Shown one piece after another: positions 24,273-32,907 of a stretch of 64,000 nucleotides of DNA. A program made the translations under genes and the position numbers. Position 1 is the stretch's first letter. Each line of letters starts with the position of its first letter. The stretch spans positions 1-64,000 of the forward strand of contig NZ_JABBCH010000014.1 of assembly GCF_012952295.1 (NCBI RefSeq). Direction: 5' to 3'. This DNA comes from Crystallibacter degradans (GTDB taxonomy: Bacteria; Actinomycetota; Actinomycetes; Actinomycetales; Micrococcaceae). The notes under the pieces are model-generated. The model did no database searches, was not told the DNA's origin, and worked only from the letters and a program-made list of their open reading frames with translations.

Positions 24273-25943
24273 ATGTTCGAGTCAATCGTTCCAGCAGAGA
24301 TGGATCCGGTTAAGCCGGTCCCCGGTGATCCTGGTGCTGGACTGATCCGCGCCGCGATCCTGGAACTGGCGAACATGGACCAGGACGTCTCCGAGGGGGT
24401 GCGGATTGACCGGATCACCGCACTGGAGGAACTTAAAGCCGCGGCGGCTGCCGCGCAGGCGCGCGAGACGGAGGCGTTTGTTGCCTCCCGCCGCCAGACC
24501 CGGGCTGCGGCCGGGGTCGCGGCGGAGAAGCGGGGCCGGGGCCTGGCGAAGGAGATCGGCCTGGCACGCAAGGACTCCCCGAACCGGGGCGGTAAGCACC
24601 TGGGCATGGCGACCACGTTGATCAGGGAAATGCCGCACACGTATACGGCGTTGGCGGAGGGCCGGCTGAACGAGTGGCGGGCGACCATCTTGGTCCGCGA
24701 AACCGCGTGCCTGAGCGTGGAAGACCGCCGCCGCGTCGATCAGGAATTGTGTGCTGAACCGAAGACGCTGCGCGGCTGCGGGGACAAGCAGATCGGGGCC
24801 ATGGCGAAGCAGGCCGCACTGCGGCTGGACCCACTGTCGGTGGTCCGCCGGGCTGCGAAAGCCGAAACGGAACGGCATGTCTCCTGCCGTCCCGCGCCGG
24901 ACACGATGGCCCAGGTGAGCTGCCTGCTGCCGGTGGTGCAGGGCGTGGCCGTCCTCGCGGCCCTGGTGAAGGAGGCCGACAGGTTGAAGGCGCAGGGTGA
25001 TGAACGTGGCCGGGGCCAGCTCATGGCCGACATCCTCGTCGAACGCGTCACCGGCCAGCCGGTGGAGAACCCGGCAAAAATTGAAGTGCAGTTGGTCATG
25101 ACCGACCGCACCCTGTTCCAGGGCGACTCCGAACCGGCGCACCTGGCCGGGTACGGCATCGTCCCCGCCCAATGGGCCCGCGACCTGCTCCGCACCGACA
25201 ACACCGACCACGACAACGCGAACGGCATCGAGACCGAGACCGAGACCGAGACCGACAGTGACAGTGTCGGCACGGACAACATCGACGCCGGGAACGGCAG
25301 CATAGATCATCCAGCGGTCGGCAATCCGGTAAAGGGCGCCGACGAAGGCAAGATCGTCACCCGCGCAGCGGATGCCGGCAACGGGGACGGCGCTGCCGGT
25401 TCCGGCCCGCCAGACACAGGTGGAACCACCGGTACGGCGACCGGGCCGCCAAACTCGGAGCGAAGAGCCTCCGGCGATAAAGAAGATGTGGAAGTCTGGG
25501 TACGCCGGCTCTACACCGCGCCGGGCACCGGACAGCTGCTCGGCATGGATTCGCGGGCAAGGTTGATGCCGGCCGGGATGCAGCGCATGATCCAGGCGCG
25601 GGACCAGCTTTGCCGCACTCCGTGGTGTGATGCGCCGATCCGCCACCACGACCACGTCGTGCCCTGGCGCGACGCCGGGGCGACCAGCGAGCTCAACGGG
25701 CAAGGGCTATGTGAAGCGTGTAACCTGGCGAAGGAATCTGAAGGCTGGCACGCCCAAAGGATCCCCGGACCGCGGCACACCGTCGAAACGACCACGCCGA
25801 CCGGACACACCTACGTGTCAACCGCACCAGCCCTGCCTGGCACGCCACCGGCGGCGGAACAACCGGACGAGACAGTGGAGCCGTTCTCAGTCTTCGAGCA
25901 GGCGCTGGGCCGCATCGACTTCATCTACCGGCGCGCAGCCTGA
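24273..25943 (+). CDS. DUF222 / HNH endonuclease-domain protein
   Basis: A 556-residue protein of the multi-copy actinobacterial DUF222 (13E12-repeat-like) family with a C-terminal HNH nuclease domain. The HNH core is CRTPWCDAPIRHHDHVVPW followed by GLCEACNLAKESEGW (paired Cys motifs and the catalytic His). The DUF222 part spans roughly residues 20-290. A low-complexity linker (ETETETETDSDS and Gly/Asp-rich stretch, residues about 310-400) joins them. The ATG at 24273 (MFESIVPAEMD) is preferred to an in-frame TTG at 24237. The family occurs in many copies per genome and may be mobile; its biological role is not known. Confidence 0.88.
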   Translation: MFESIVPAEMDPVKPVPGDPGAGLIRAAILELANMDQDVSEGVRIDRITALEELKAAAAAAQARETEAFVASRRQTRAAAGVAAEKRGRGLAKEIGLARKDSPNRGGKHLGMATTLIREMPHTYTALAEGRLNEWRATILVRETACLSVEDRRRVDQELCAEPKTLRGCGDKQIGAMAKQAALRLDPLSVVRRAAKAETERHVSCRPAPDTMAQVSCLLPVVQGVAVLAALVKEADRLKAQGDERGRGQLMADILVERVTGQPVENPAKIEVQLVMTDRTLFQGDSEPAHLAGYGIVPAQWARDLLRTDNTDHDNANGIETETETETDSDSVGTDNIDAGNGSIDHPAVGNPVKGADEGKIVTRAADAGNGDGAAGSGPPDTGGTTGTATGPPNSERRASGDKEDVEVWVRRLYTAPGTGQLLGMDSRARLMPAGMQRMIQARDQLCRTPWCDAPIRHHDHVVPWRDAGATSELNGQGLCEACNLAKESEGWHAQRIPGPRHTVETTTPTGHTYVSTAPALPGTPPAAEQPDETVEPFSVFEQALGRIDFIYRRAA

Positions 25944-25986
25944 GCCAGTTCCGTTCAGGTTTCCCGGGTCAGAGCCGGTAACCGAC

Positions 25987-26021
25987 AAGCGGGACTCCGG
26001 GCAAAACCCGGAGCCCCGCTT
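25987..26021. terminator. Bidirectional terminator between the HNH gene and the permease
   Basis: Stem of 15 pairs with one mismatch: AAGCGGGACTCCGGG (25987-26001), loop CAAAA, CCCGGAGCCCCGCTT (26007-26021), flanked by TTTG. It lies between converging genes. Confidence 0.8.
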
Positions 26022-26047
26022 TGAGATGGTGCCGGAACAGTACCTGC

Positions 26048-27502
26048 CTAGGCTTGGTAGCTCGCCCGGCGGGCCTCGGCATCCTCACGGTTCTGCTCAA
26101 CATAAATAGGCTTCGGGGCGCCCAAGGACTCCGGAACGCCAGGCAGTTCCTCGCCACGCAAAGTAGCCTGCGAAGTCTCGCGCATGCACAGGATGCTAAT
26201 GAAGCCGATGAGTCCCGCGATCGCCATGTACCAGCCCGGGACCAGCTGATTGCCGGTGGTCTCGATCAACTGGTTGGCCACGGTCTGCGACGGCCCTGCG
26301 AAGAACGCGGTGGAGAAGTTGTAGCCGATGGCGAAACCGCTGTACCGCACATAGGTCGGAAACAGCGCCGGCAGCGTCGAGGAGACGGACGAAACCAGAA
26401 TCACCAACAGGATGCCAAGCACCGCCAGGCCGAGGAACTGCAGGAGCAGGCTGGGCGTGCCCAGCAGCATGATCGACGGGACGGACAGCAGCATATAGCC
26501 CACTGCGGCCACGAGCAGCAGCGGCTTTCGGCCAATGCGGTCGGACAGCGCTCCCATGGGCGGGATGGCCACGAGCATCAGCGCCATGATCGCCACGAGC
26601 ATCCAGTTGCCTTGCGCCGTGCTGTGTCCAAGCTGGCCACTGAGATACGTGGGCATGTAGCCGAGGATCAGGTAGAACGCCACGTTCAGCAGGACAACGA
26701 AACCGGCCAGAACCAGGATCTGGCGCCAGTTGTTGACCAGCACGTGCCGAAGCGGTGAGCGGGTGGTTTCGGCGTGCTCGGATGCCTCGGTGAAGACAGG
26801 GGCCTCACCCAGCCGCGTCCGAATCCACAGTGCAGTCAGGCCGAGCGGAATGGTGAGCAGGAACGGCAGGCGCCACCAGCCGTCCTCCATACCTTGGTCG
26901 CCGACCAGTGTGATCAAGGTGGTGCAGACAACGGCGGCGAGCATGAAGCCCACAGTGGTGCCGAACTCCAGGAAGGAGCCCAGGAACCCGCGGCGGCGGT
27001 CGGGCGCAGACTCGGCCATGTAGACGGCAGCGCCGCCGTACTCGCCACCCGCGGAGAAGCCCTGCACCAGGCGGCAGACGAGCAGCAGGATCGGGGCGAG
27101 GACGCCCACCGTGCTCAAGGTGGGCAGCAGACCGATGGCGCCGGTGGCCAGTGTCATCATCAGTACCGTCAGGACCATGACCTTCTGCCGGCCCACCTTG
27201 TCGCCCAGCGGGCCAAGGATGATGCCGCCGAGCGGCCGGACGAGGAAGGACAGCGCCAAGGTGGCCAGCGTCAGCGTGACGCCCAGGCCGCCGTCGCCCG
27301 CTTCGGAACCGAAGAAGTTAACGGCCATGTAGATGGTGAGGTAGCCGTAGACGCCGTAGTCGAACCATTCCACGGCATTACCGAGGGCAGAACCGAGGAT
27401 GGCACGATGGAGCGTTTTCTTGTCTTCCGGCGTCGTAGGCTCGGATCCTGGCGCGAGCTGCTGCTCCGGATAATCATTTCGTATTGGCTCGGAACGGGTC
27501 AC
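26048..27502 (-). CDS. MFS permease, metabolite:H+ symporter (MHS/ProP-like) family
   Basis: A 484-residue transporter with 12 predicted helices. It has the MHS signatures LGSALGNAVEWFDYGVYGYL in helix 1, GPLGDKVGRQKVM in loop 2-3, and RLVQGFSAGGEYGGAAVYMAE in helix 4, followed by PDRRRGFLGSF. MHS members carry compatible solutes, dicarboxylates or small organic acids. AAGGAG lies 7 bases before the GTG at 27502, which overlaps the M20 stop by 4 bases, so it is the last gene of the M24-aminotransferase-M20-permease unit. It most likely imports the substrate of that pathway, for example an ectoine-like solute (inference). Confidence 0.85.
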   Translation of the reverse strand: MTRSEPIRNDYPEQQLAPGSEPTTPEDKKTLHRAILGSALGNAVEWFDYGVYGYLTIYMAVNFFGSEAGDGGLGVTLTLATLALSFLVRPLGGIILGPLGDKVGRQKVMVLTVLMMTLATGAIGLLPTLSTVGVLAPILLLVCRLVQGFSAGGEYGGAAVYMAESAPDRRRGFLGSFLEFGTTVGFMLAAVVCTTLITLVGDQGMEDGWWRLPFLLTIPLGLTALWIRTRLGEAPVFTEASEHAETTRSPLRHVLVNNWRQILVLAGFVVLLNVAFYLILGYMPTYLSGQLGHSTAQGNWMLVAIMALMLVAIPPMGALSDRIGRKPLLLVAAVGYMLLSVPSIMLLGTPSLLLQFLGLAVLGILLVILVSSVSSTLPALFPTYVRYSGFAIGYNFSTAFFAGPSQTVANQLIETTGNQLVPGWYMAIAGLIGFISILCMRETSQATLRGEELPGVPESLGAPKPIYVEQNREDAEARRASYQA

Positions 27503-28788
27503 GGGCGTTCTCCTTCTAGGAGCGAATTGTTCGAATCCGGCATGTCGTCGACCGTATGCCTCAGGGAGCGTAGGCACAATAATGCGAAAGTACGTGCGGC
27601 TGTGGTAAGTTCCGCCAGCCCTACGGACTCATCAATCTGGTGCGCCTGGTCGTTGAGACCGCCCGGCCCCAGCACGATTGCCGGGATGCCGTAGTCCCTG
27701 ACGATGAAGCCGCCATCGCAGGCCGCAGTCCAGCCGCTGATGCGCGTTTCTCCGCCAGCGGCCAGTACGCTGTTCACCGCGGCGGAGACCAGCGGATGGT
27801 CCTGCGGGGTCCGGAAACCGGGCATCTGCATGGTGAGTTCGGCGTCGACGCTGATGCCGTCCGTGTCGACGCCTGCTTCACGAATACGGTGCAGCAAGCG
27901 GGCCAGGATGTCCTCGGGATCGTCGTCGGGCATGAGCCTGCGGTCCACGGAAATATGGCAGGACGGCGCCACCATCGAGGTGCCTTCGCCGCCGTCGATG
28001 CGCCCGACATTCCAGGTGCCACTGCCCAGCAGCGGGTCTTGGTCCTGCTGGAGCGCGTCGTGGTCAGCCCGGATCAGTTCGCAGATCCGGGCGGCGGCGC
28101 TGATGGCGTTGCGACCATCCGCGGGACGGCCCGAATGCGCCGGCTTACCGGTGATCTCCAGTTCAATGTAGCTGTCGCCGCGGCAGGCTATGACCGTTTC
28201 CATGTCGGTAGGTTCGGCCACCACGCAGCCGAGGTAGCTGTGCGGCAGCCCGCGCGCCGTCAGGGCACGGATGCCCAGGCCGAGATCCTCTTCGTCCACC
28301 GTGCAGACCAAGGTGACAGGGCCCGAAAGTACGACGCCGGAGCGCTTCAATGCGGCCATTGCACCGACAACGGCTGCCAGTCCGCCCTTCATATCCGTGG
28401 AGCCGCGGCCGTACAACCGGCCGTTTTCGACTACGGCTTCGAAAGGCGGCCGGGACCAGCCCGGCCCGGCCGGGACGACGTCCGAGTGGCCCAGGAACAT
28501 CAGGCCTGGCCCGAGCGCGGATTTCCTGTCCGGCGGGAGCAGCGTCACGAGAATGTTCGGACGGTCCGGAGCCGCGGGCTGGATGTCCACGTCGAAGCCA
28601 AGGCACGTGGCTTCGGCTTCGAGCACGGCCACAGTAGCGTGTTCGGTGCCGCCGGGGTTCTCGCCGCCCGCGTTCACGAGATTTTTCGCCAGGGCGATGA
28701 TCTCATCCAGCCGGATATGGTCGAGGACTTCCTGTTCGTCCCGAGTGGGCGCCTGGGCGAACGCGTTGACGCCGAGGGTGGCCGCCAT
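27499..28788 (-). CDS. M20-family amidohydrolase/deacylase (ArgE/DapE type)
   Basis: A 429-residue metallohydrolase. Motifs in order are LMFLGHSDVVPAGPGW (first metal His and Asp-loop), LYGRGSTDMKGGLAAVVGAM (bridging Asp), LVCTVDEEDLGLGIRAL (catalytic Glu pair) and late AIVLGPGGLNDQAHQIDE (final His). Enzymes of this type cleave N-acyl amino acids or small amides. Within this operon it could deacylate an N-acetyl-diamino acid made by the M24 enzyme; DoeB of the known ectoine route belongs to another fold, so that would be a replacement. This is inference. It is directly abutted by the class I aminotransferase gene upstream and overlaps the permease by 4 bases. Confidence 0.85.
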   Translation of the reverse strand: MAATLGVNAFAQAPTRDEQEVLDHIRLDEIIALAKNLVNAGGENPGGTEHATVAVLEAEATCLGFDVDIQPAAPDRPNILVTLLPPDRKSALGPGLMFLGHSDVVPAGPGWSRPPFEAVVENGRLYGRGSTDMKGGLAAVVGAMAALKRSGVVLSGPVTLVCTVDEEDLGLGIRALTARGLPHSYLGCVVAEPTDMETVIACRGDSYIELEITGKPAHSGRPADGRNAISAAARICELIRADHDALQQDQDPLLGSGTWNVGRIDGGEGTSMVAPSCHISVDRRLMPDDDPEDILARLLHRIREAGVDTDGISVDAELTMQMPGFRTPQDHPLVSAAVNSVLAAGGETRISGWTAACDGGFIVRDYGIPAIVLGPGGLNDQAHQIDESVGLAELTTAARTFALLCLRSLRHTVDDMPDSNNSLLEGERP

Positions 28789-30033
28789 CTACCGCGCCCC
28801 GGAGGATGCAGCCGTACCGAAGGACAGCTCGGCCCTCGCCTTGTCCAGAGCGTTGGTGAGGCGTTCGACGCCAACCTCGATCCGCTCCGGCGAGCAGGAG
28901 GCGAAGCAGACTCTGAAGGCGTCCGTGAACCGCCCGGTGGGGGACAGGGCCGGGCCCGGGATGAAGGCCACGCCTTCCGCCAGCGCGATGTCGAACAGCC
29001 GTTGTGTATTGATCTTCGCGTCCTCGCCCTGAAGCGTGACCCAGAGGAAAAAGCCGCCGTCGGGATTGGTGGTGCGGACCCGGTCGCCCAGGTGGCGTTC
29101 GATGCTGGCGAGCATCGCATCGCGGCGGCTCTGGTACTCCGTGCGCAGCCAGTTCAGGTGGTCGTCGAGTCCGCCGCGCAGGATGAATTCGGCAACCAGA
29201 TGCTGGGCCGGAACATTGGTGCACGTGTCCATCGCCTGCTTGGCGTTGATAACCAGGCGCTGGAGTTCGGGGTCCGTTTCCACCCAGCCCACGCGCAGGC
29301 CGGGAGCCAGGATCTTGGAGAAGGTCCGGACCGAGAAGATCAGCGGGTCGTTCGGGCTGAGCTGGTTGAACGTGGGCAGGTCTTCGCCCTCGAACCGCAG
29401 GAGCCCGTAAGGGTCGTCGTCGATGATGACCGCGTTCCAGCGGTGGGCCAGTTCCAGCAACCGCTTTCGGCGGGGCAGTGAGAGCGTGGTGCCGGAGGGG
29501 TTCTGGAAGTTCGGAATGGTGTAGATGGCCTTCGGGGTGCGTCCCGAGGCAGCCACCAGGGATTCCAGCTCATCGACGATCATGCCGTCGTCGTCGACCG
29601 GTACTTCCAGCAGGTCGGCACCGTAGCTCATGGCGGTGGCCGAACCGTTGGTGTAGGTGGGGCTTTCCACCACCACCAGGTCGCCCGGGTCCACGAAGAT
29701 CTTGCAGGCCAGGTCCAGGCCCTGCATCCCGCCCGAGGTAATGGTGATGCGTTCGCGCGCGGTGGGGTCCGCCGTCGTTGCTAGATAATCGGTGAGCGTG
29801 TCAAGCAGGTGCGGTTCACCCTCGGTTGCGCCGTAGGTGTAGGAGGACGCATCGTAGACGGCTGCCGGAACATTGTTGAACAGCTCCACCGGTACGGCTT
29901 CTTCCGCGGGTGCGCCCATGGCGAACCGTACGATGTCGTGCGTCTGCTTGGCCAGCAGCGAGGTGCTGGAGTCGATGACCGAACCCACGAGGTGGTCGGC
30001 CCGTTCGGCGAGGGGGAGGTCTCGGATTGACAT
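28789..30033 (-). CDS. PLP-dependent class I/II aminotransferase (MocR aminotransferase-domain type, no HTH)
   Basis: A 414-residue fold-type I aminotransferase. ITITSGGMQGLDLACKIFVDPGDLVVVESPTYTNG contains the cofactor phosphate-binding loop. IPNFQNPSGTTLSLPRRKRLL and IIDDDPYGLLRFEG (Asp contacting the PLP nitrogen) are followed by the PLP lysine in VRTFSKILAPGLRVGW. This pattern is that of 2-aminoadipate-type aminotransferases and of the effector domain of MocR/EnuR regulators, but no N-terminal winged helix is present. The ATG at 30033 follows AGGAAA. It lies between the M24 and M20 genes, consistent with transamination of an amino acid intermediate. The substrate is unknown. Confidence 0.87.
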   Translation of the reverse strand: MSIRDLPLAERADHLVGSVIDSSTSLLAKQTHDIVRFAMGAPAEEAVPVELFNNVPAAVYDASSYTYGATEGEPHLLDTLTDYLATTADPTARERITITSGGMQGLDLACKIFVDPGDLVVVESPTYTNGSATAMSYGADLLEVPVDDDGMIVDELESLVAASGRTPKAIYTIPNFQNPSGTTLSLPRRKRLLELAHRWNAVIIDDDPYGLLRFEGEDLPTFNQLSPNDPLIFSVRTFSKILAPGLRVGWVETDPELQRLVINAKQAMDTCTNVPAQHLVAEFILRGGLDDHLNWLRTEYQSRRDAMLASIERHLGDRVRTTNPDGGFFLWVTLQGEDAKINTQRLFDIALAEGVAFIPGPALSPTGRFTDAFRVCFASCSPERIEVGVERLTNALDKARAELSFGTAASSGAR

Positions 30034-30044
30034 AAGGGTGTTTC

Positions 30045-31250
30045 CTAGCTGTTGATGGGGAGGAGTCCGCGCTTGTAAGTGGTGAACGTCTCCACCCCGG
30101 TAGCGGTCACGCGGATGGATTCGGAGAGGCCGTAGCCGTAGTTGTCCATCCACATGCCGCAGATCAGGTGGAAGGTCATGTTTTCGGCGAGGATGGATTC
30201 TTCTTCGCTGCGGATGCTGATGGTCCGCTCTCCCCAGTCCGGCGGGAAACCGACGCCGATCGAGTAGCCCAGCCGCGAGTCCTTCTCGTAGCCGTACTCG
30301 AAGATGGTGCGGTTCCAGACGGCAGCGACCTCGCGCACGGGAACGCCGGCGCGGATGACGTCGAGCATGGCGTTCAGGCCCTCGCCGGTGGCCTCGGCGA
30401 GCCGGCTAAGTGCGGCGGAGGGCTCGCCCAGCGAGAAGGTGCGGTTCAGCGGCACGTGGTAGCGCTGGTAGGCTCCGGCGAGTTCGACGACGACCGGCTC
30501 GCCCTCCTCCAGCCGGTCCTCGCTCCAGGTCAGGTGCGGGGTGTCGGCCGACTCGCCGGTGGGCAGCAGCGGCACGATCGCCGTGTAGTCGCCGCCGAAT
30601 TCCTCGGTGCCGCGGATCTGCGCCTCGGTGATGGCCGCGGCGATATCGCACTTGCGGGCACCGGGCCTGATGGCCTCTTCGGCGGCGGCCATGGCACTGT
30701 TGGTGATCACGGCGGCCTTGTGCATCAGTTGGATTTCCGCGGGGGATTTGATAGACCGCACCCAGTTGACCAGTTCAAAGGAGTCCACCAGCGTCCACTC
30801 GGGAATGGCGTTGACCAGCGCGCGGTAGGCTTTCGGCGCGAAGAAGTGCGAGTCCATTTCGAGCCCCACGCAGCCCTTGGCCGCCGGGGCAATCAGGTGG
30901 CGCTCGCGCAGGGCGAAGGCCACCCAGTCGAAGGGGTGGATGTGCGGGCGGTGCACGTAGCTCTCCGGGTAGCCGACGATGCTCTCCGGCGGCAGCCACG
31001 AGGTGCGGAAGGCTCCGCTGGCGTCCATCTGCCGGCTGAACAGGATCATGTCCCCCTCGGCGGGCACGAAGACCAGCTGCGGGGTGTAGAACGACCAGGC
31101 GTTATAGCCGGTCAGGTAGTAGATGTTCGCCGGGTCAGTCACAAGCAGGGCGCTCAGGCCCTGCTCAGCCATGCGCAGCCGGACCGCTGCGAGGCGTGCC
31201 GCGTACTCTTCGGCGGTGAAGAGCATGCGGGCCGTGCCGTTTACGTTCAC
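30045..31250 (-). CDS. M24-fold hydrolase, ectoine-hydrolase (DoeA/EutD)-like
   Basis: A 401-residue protein of the creatinase/prolidase fold. The N-terminal domain has FTAEEYAARLAAVRLRMAEQGL, LLVTDPANIYYLTGYNAWSFY and VGYPESYVHRP, close in pattern to ectoine hydrolase. In the C-terminal pita-bread domain, metal-dependent peptidases have Asp ligands; here that region reads VELAGAYQRYHVPLNRTF. The RYH-x-P-L-x-R pattern, as recalled for DoeA-type enzymes, replaces the metal site. Such enzymes open the ectoine ring to N-acetyl-2,4-diaminobutyrate. AGGAG with 5-base spacing selects the GTG at 31250. It is the first gene of a four-gene unit behind an ATTGTCAACAAT site. A related ring hydrolase or aminopeptidase cannot be excluded. 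Confidence 0.75.
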   Translation of the reverse strand: MNVNGTARMLFTAEEYAARLAAVRLRMAEQGLSALLVTDPANIYYLTGYNAWSFYTPQLVFVPAEGDMILFSRQMDASGAFRTSWLPPESIVGYPESYVHRPHIHPFDWVAFALRERHLIAPAAKGCVGLEMDSHFFAPKAYRALVNAIPEWTLVDSFELVNWVRSIKSPAEIQLMHKAAVITNSAMAAAEEAIRPGARKCDIAAAITEAQIRGTEEFGGDYTAIVPLLPTGESADTPHLTWSEDRLEEGEPVVVELAGAYQRYHVPLNRTFSLGEPSAALSRLAEATGEGLNAMLDVIRAGVPVREVAAVWNRTIFEYGYEKDSRLGYSIGVGFPPDWGERTISIRSEEESILAENMTFHLICGMWMDNYGYGLSESIRVTATGVETFTTYKRGLLPINS

Positions 31251-31297
31251 TGAAGCTCCTTGCAAGCGCGGGTGGCCCACGTCACAGTAATTAGTAG

Positions 31298-31309
31298 ATT
31301 GTCAACAAT
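31298..31309. promoter_or_regulatory. Palindromic operator ATTGTCAACAAT, copy 1
   Basis: ATTGTCAACAAT lies 48-59 bases upstream of the M24 gene start. Read toward that gene (minus strand) it is ATTGTTGACAAT and contains TTGACA, a consensus -35 box. The identical 12-mer is at 37326-37337 in the other promoter region of the island. A GntR/FCD repressor site overlapping the promoter is the likely meaning. Confidence 0.65.
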
Positions 31310-31322
31310 ATACAAGGAGTTG

Positions 31323-31362
31323 CGGCCGGGTACAAGGGGTTTGGGCCCATTGGCCCCGGCCG
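31323..31362 (-). terminator. Hairpin after the aldehyde dehydrogenase gene
   Basis: CGGCCGGG (31323-31330) pairs with CCCGGCCG (31355-31362), and a nested GGGCC/GGCCC pair sits in the loop. It lies 30 bases beyond the aldehyde dehydrogenase stop and just ahead of the M24 promoter, so it may separate the two minus-strand transcription units. Confidence 0.4.
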
Positions 31363-31392
31363 ACTACTCCCCGAAGCGGAGCTGCGGGAAAA

Positions 31393-32907
31393 TCAGCTCT
31401 TCGGTACTGCCATGTACTTGTATTCGAGGAACTCCTCGATGCCCACGCGGCCGCCCTCGCGCCCCAGCCCGGAGGCTTTCACGCCGCCGAACGGAGCCGC
31501 CGGATTGGAGACAATGCCGGTGTTCAGCCCGACCATACCGACCTCCAGCGCATCGCCCATCCGGAAGCCGCGGTCCACGTCCTGCGTGAAGACGTAGCCC
31601 ACCAGGCCCCAGGGGGTGTCGTTGGCCATCTGCGTGACCTCCTCTTCGGTGTCGAAGGGGACCACGGGCGCCACCGGACCGAAAATCTCCTGGCTCATCA
31701 GGTCCGACGCCGGGCTGACGTCGGAGAGCACGGTGGGTGTGTAGAAGTAGCCGGGGCGCTCGGGCCGGGAGCCGCCGCAGACCACCGTGGCGCCCTTGGA
31801 CACCGCGTCGTCCACCAGTTCCTGGACCTTAACCAGAGCTTTCTCTTCCACCAAGGGCCCGACGTCGGTGCCCGGCTCTGCGCCGTCACCCACCTCGAGT
31901 GCGCCAAGACGTGCGGCGAGGCGCCGCGCGAACTCGGCGGCGACGGAACGCTGGACGAACATCCGGTTGGCCGCGGTGCAGGCCTCGCCCATGTTGCGCA
32001 TCTTCGCCGCGACGGCGCCCTCGACCGCCCGGTCCAGGTCCGCGTCTTCGAAGACGATGAACGGTGCGTTGCCGCCGAGCTCCATGGAAGAACGCATGAC
32101 GTGCTCGGAGGCCTGCTGCAGCAGCTTCACGCCCACTTCGGTCGAACCGGTGAAGGAGACCTTGCGTGCGATGCCGCTGGCCATCCAGGGAGTGACCACC
32201 GAGGAGGCCTTGGTGGTGCAGACAACGTTGACCACGCCCTTGGGCAGCCCGGCCTCGACCAGGATGTCCACCAGAGCCAGCGATGACAGCGGGGTCAGAT
32301 TGGCGGGCTTGAACACCATGGTGCAGCCGGCGGCAATGGCGGGACCGATCTTGCGGGTACCCATGGCCAGCGGGAAGTTCCACGGCGTGACCAGCACACA
32401 GGGGCCCACCGGTTCCTTGGAGACCAGGATGCGGTTCTTGCCGTCGCCGGTAGTGGTGACATCCCCGCCGATCCGCACGGCCTCCTCGGAGAACCAGCGG
32501 AAGAACTCCGCAGCGTAGGCTACTTCGCCCTTGGCCTCGGCGAGGGGCTTGCCCATTTCGGTGGTCATGATCAGGGCCAGTTCGTCCTGCCGGGCCATGA
32601 TCAGGTCGTAGGCGCGGCGCAGGATCTCGCTGCGCTCGCGGGGCGCGGTCTTCGCCCACTGCTTCTGTAGGCGGCCGGCGGTCTCGATGGCCCGCTGGGC
32701 GTCTTCCGGGCCGCCGTCGGCGACGGTTGCGATGACCTCTTCGGTGGCGGGATTGACCACGTTGAAGCGGGCGCCGGAGGCGGACTCGGTCCATTCGCCG
32801 TCGATAAACACGCCCGTGCTGACGCGGGAGATGGCGTCGAGCGCCTGCTGGGAGGTGCGCGCGTTGCCTGCGGTGCTGCCGCGGGACTGGGTGATGTCAG
32901 TGGTCAT
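31393..32907 (-). CDS. Aldehyde dehydrogenase, succinate/aspartate-semialdehyde dehydrogenase type
   Basis: A 504-residue NAD(P)-dependent aldehyde dehydrogenase. It shows VTPWNFPLAMGTRKIGPAIAAGC, the cofactor loop FTGSTEVGVKLLQQ, MELGGNAPFIVFEDADL with the catalytic Glu, and GEACTAANRMFVQ with the catalytic Cys. The closest pattern is GabD/DoeC-type semialdehyde dehydrogenase. It would oxidise the semialdehyde released by the class III aminotransferase upstream. Its ATG overlaps the FAD oxidase stop by 4 bases. The choice between succinate and aspartate semialdehyde cannot be made from sequence alone; the ectoine-like context favours aspartate semialdehyde. Confidence 0.88.
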   Translation of the reverse strand: MTTDITQSRGSTAGNARTSQQALDAISRVSTGVFIDGEWTESASGARFNVVNPATEEVIATVADGGPEDAQRAIETAGRLQKQWAKTAPRERSEILRRAYDLIMARQDELALIMTTEMGKPLAEAKGEVAYAAEFFRWFSEEAVRIGGDVTTTGDGKNRILVSKEPVGPCVLVTPWNFPLAMGTRKIGPAIAAGCTMVFKPANLTPLSSLALVDILVEAGLPKGVVNVVCTTKASSVVTPWMASGIARKVSFTGSTEVGVKLLQQASEHVMRSSMELGGNAPFIVFEDADLDRAVEGAVAAKMRNMGEACTAANRMFVQRSVAAEFARRLAARLGALEVGDGAEPGTDVGPLVEEKALVKVQELVDDAVSKGATVVCGGSRPERPGYFYTPTVLSDVSPASDLMSQEIFGPVAPVVPFDTEEEVTQMANDTPWGLVGYVFTQDVDRGFRMGDALEVGMVGLNTGIVSNPAAPFGGVKASGLGREGGRVGIEEFLEYKYMAVPKS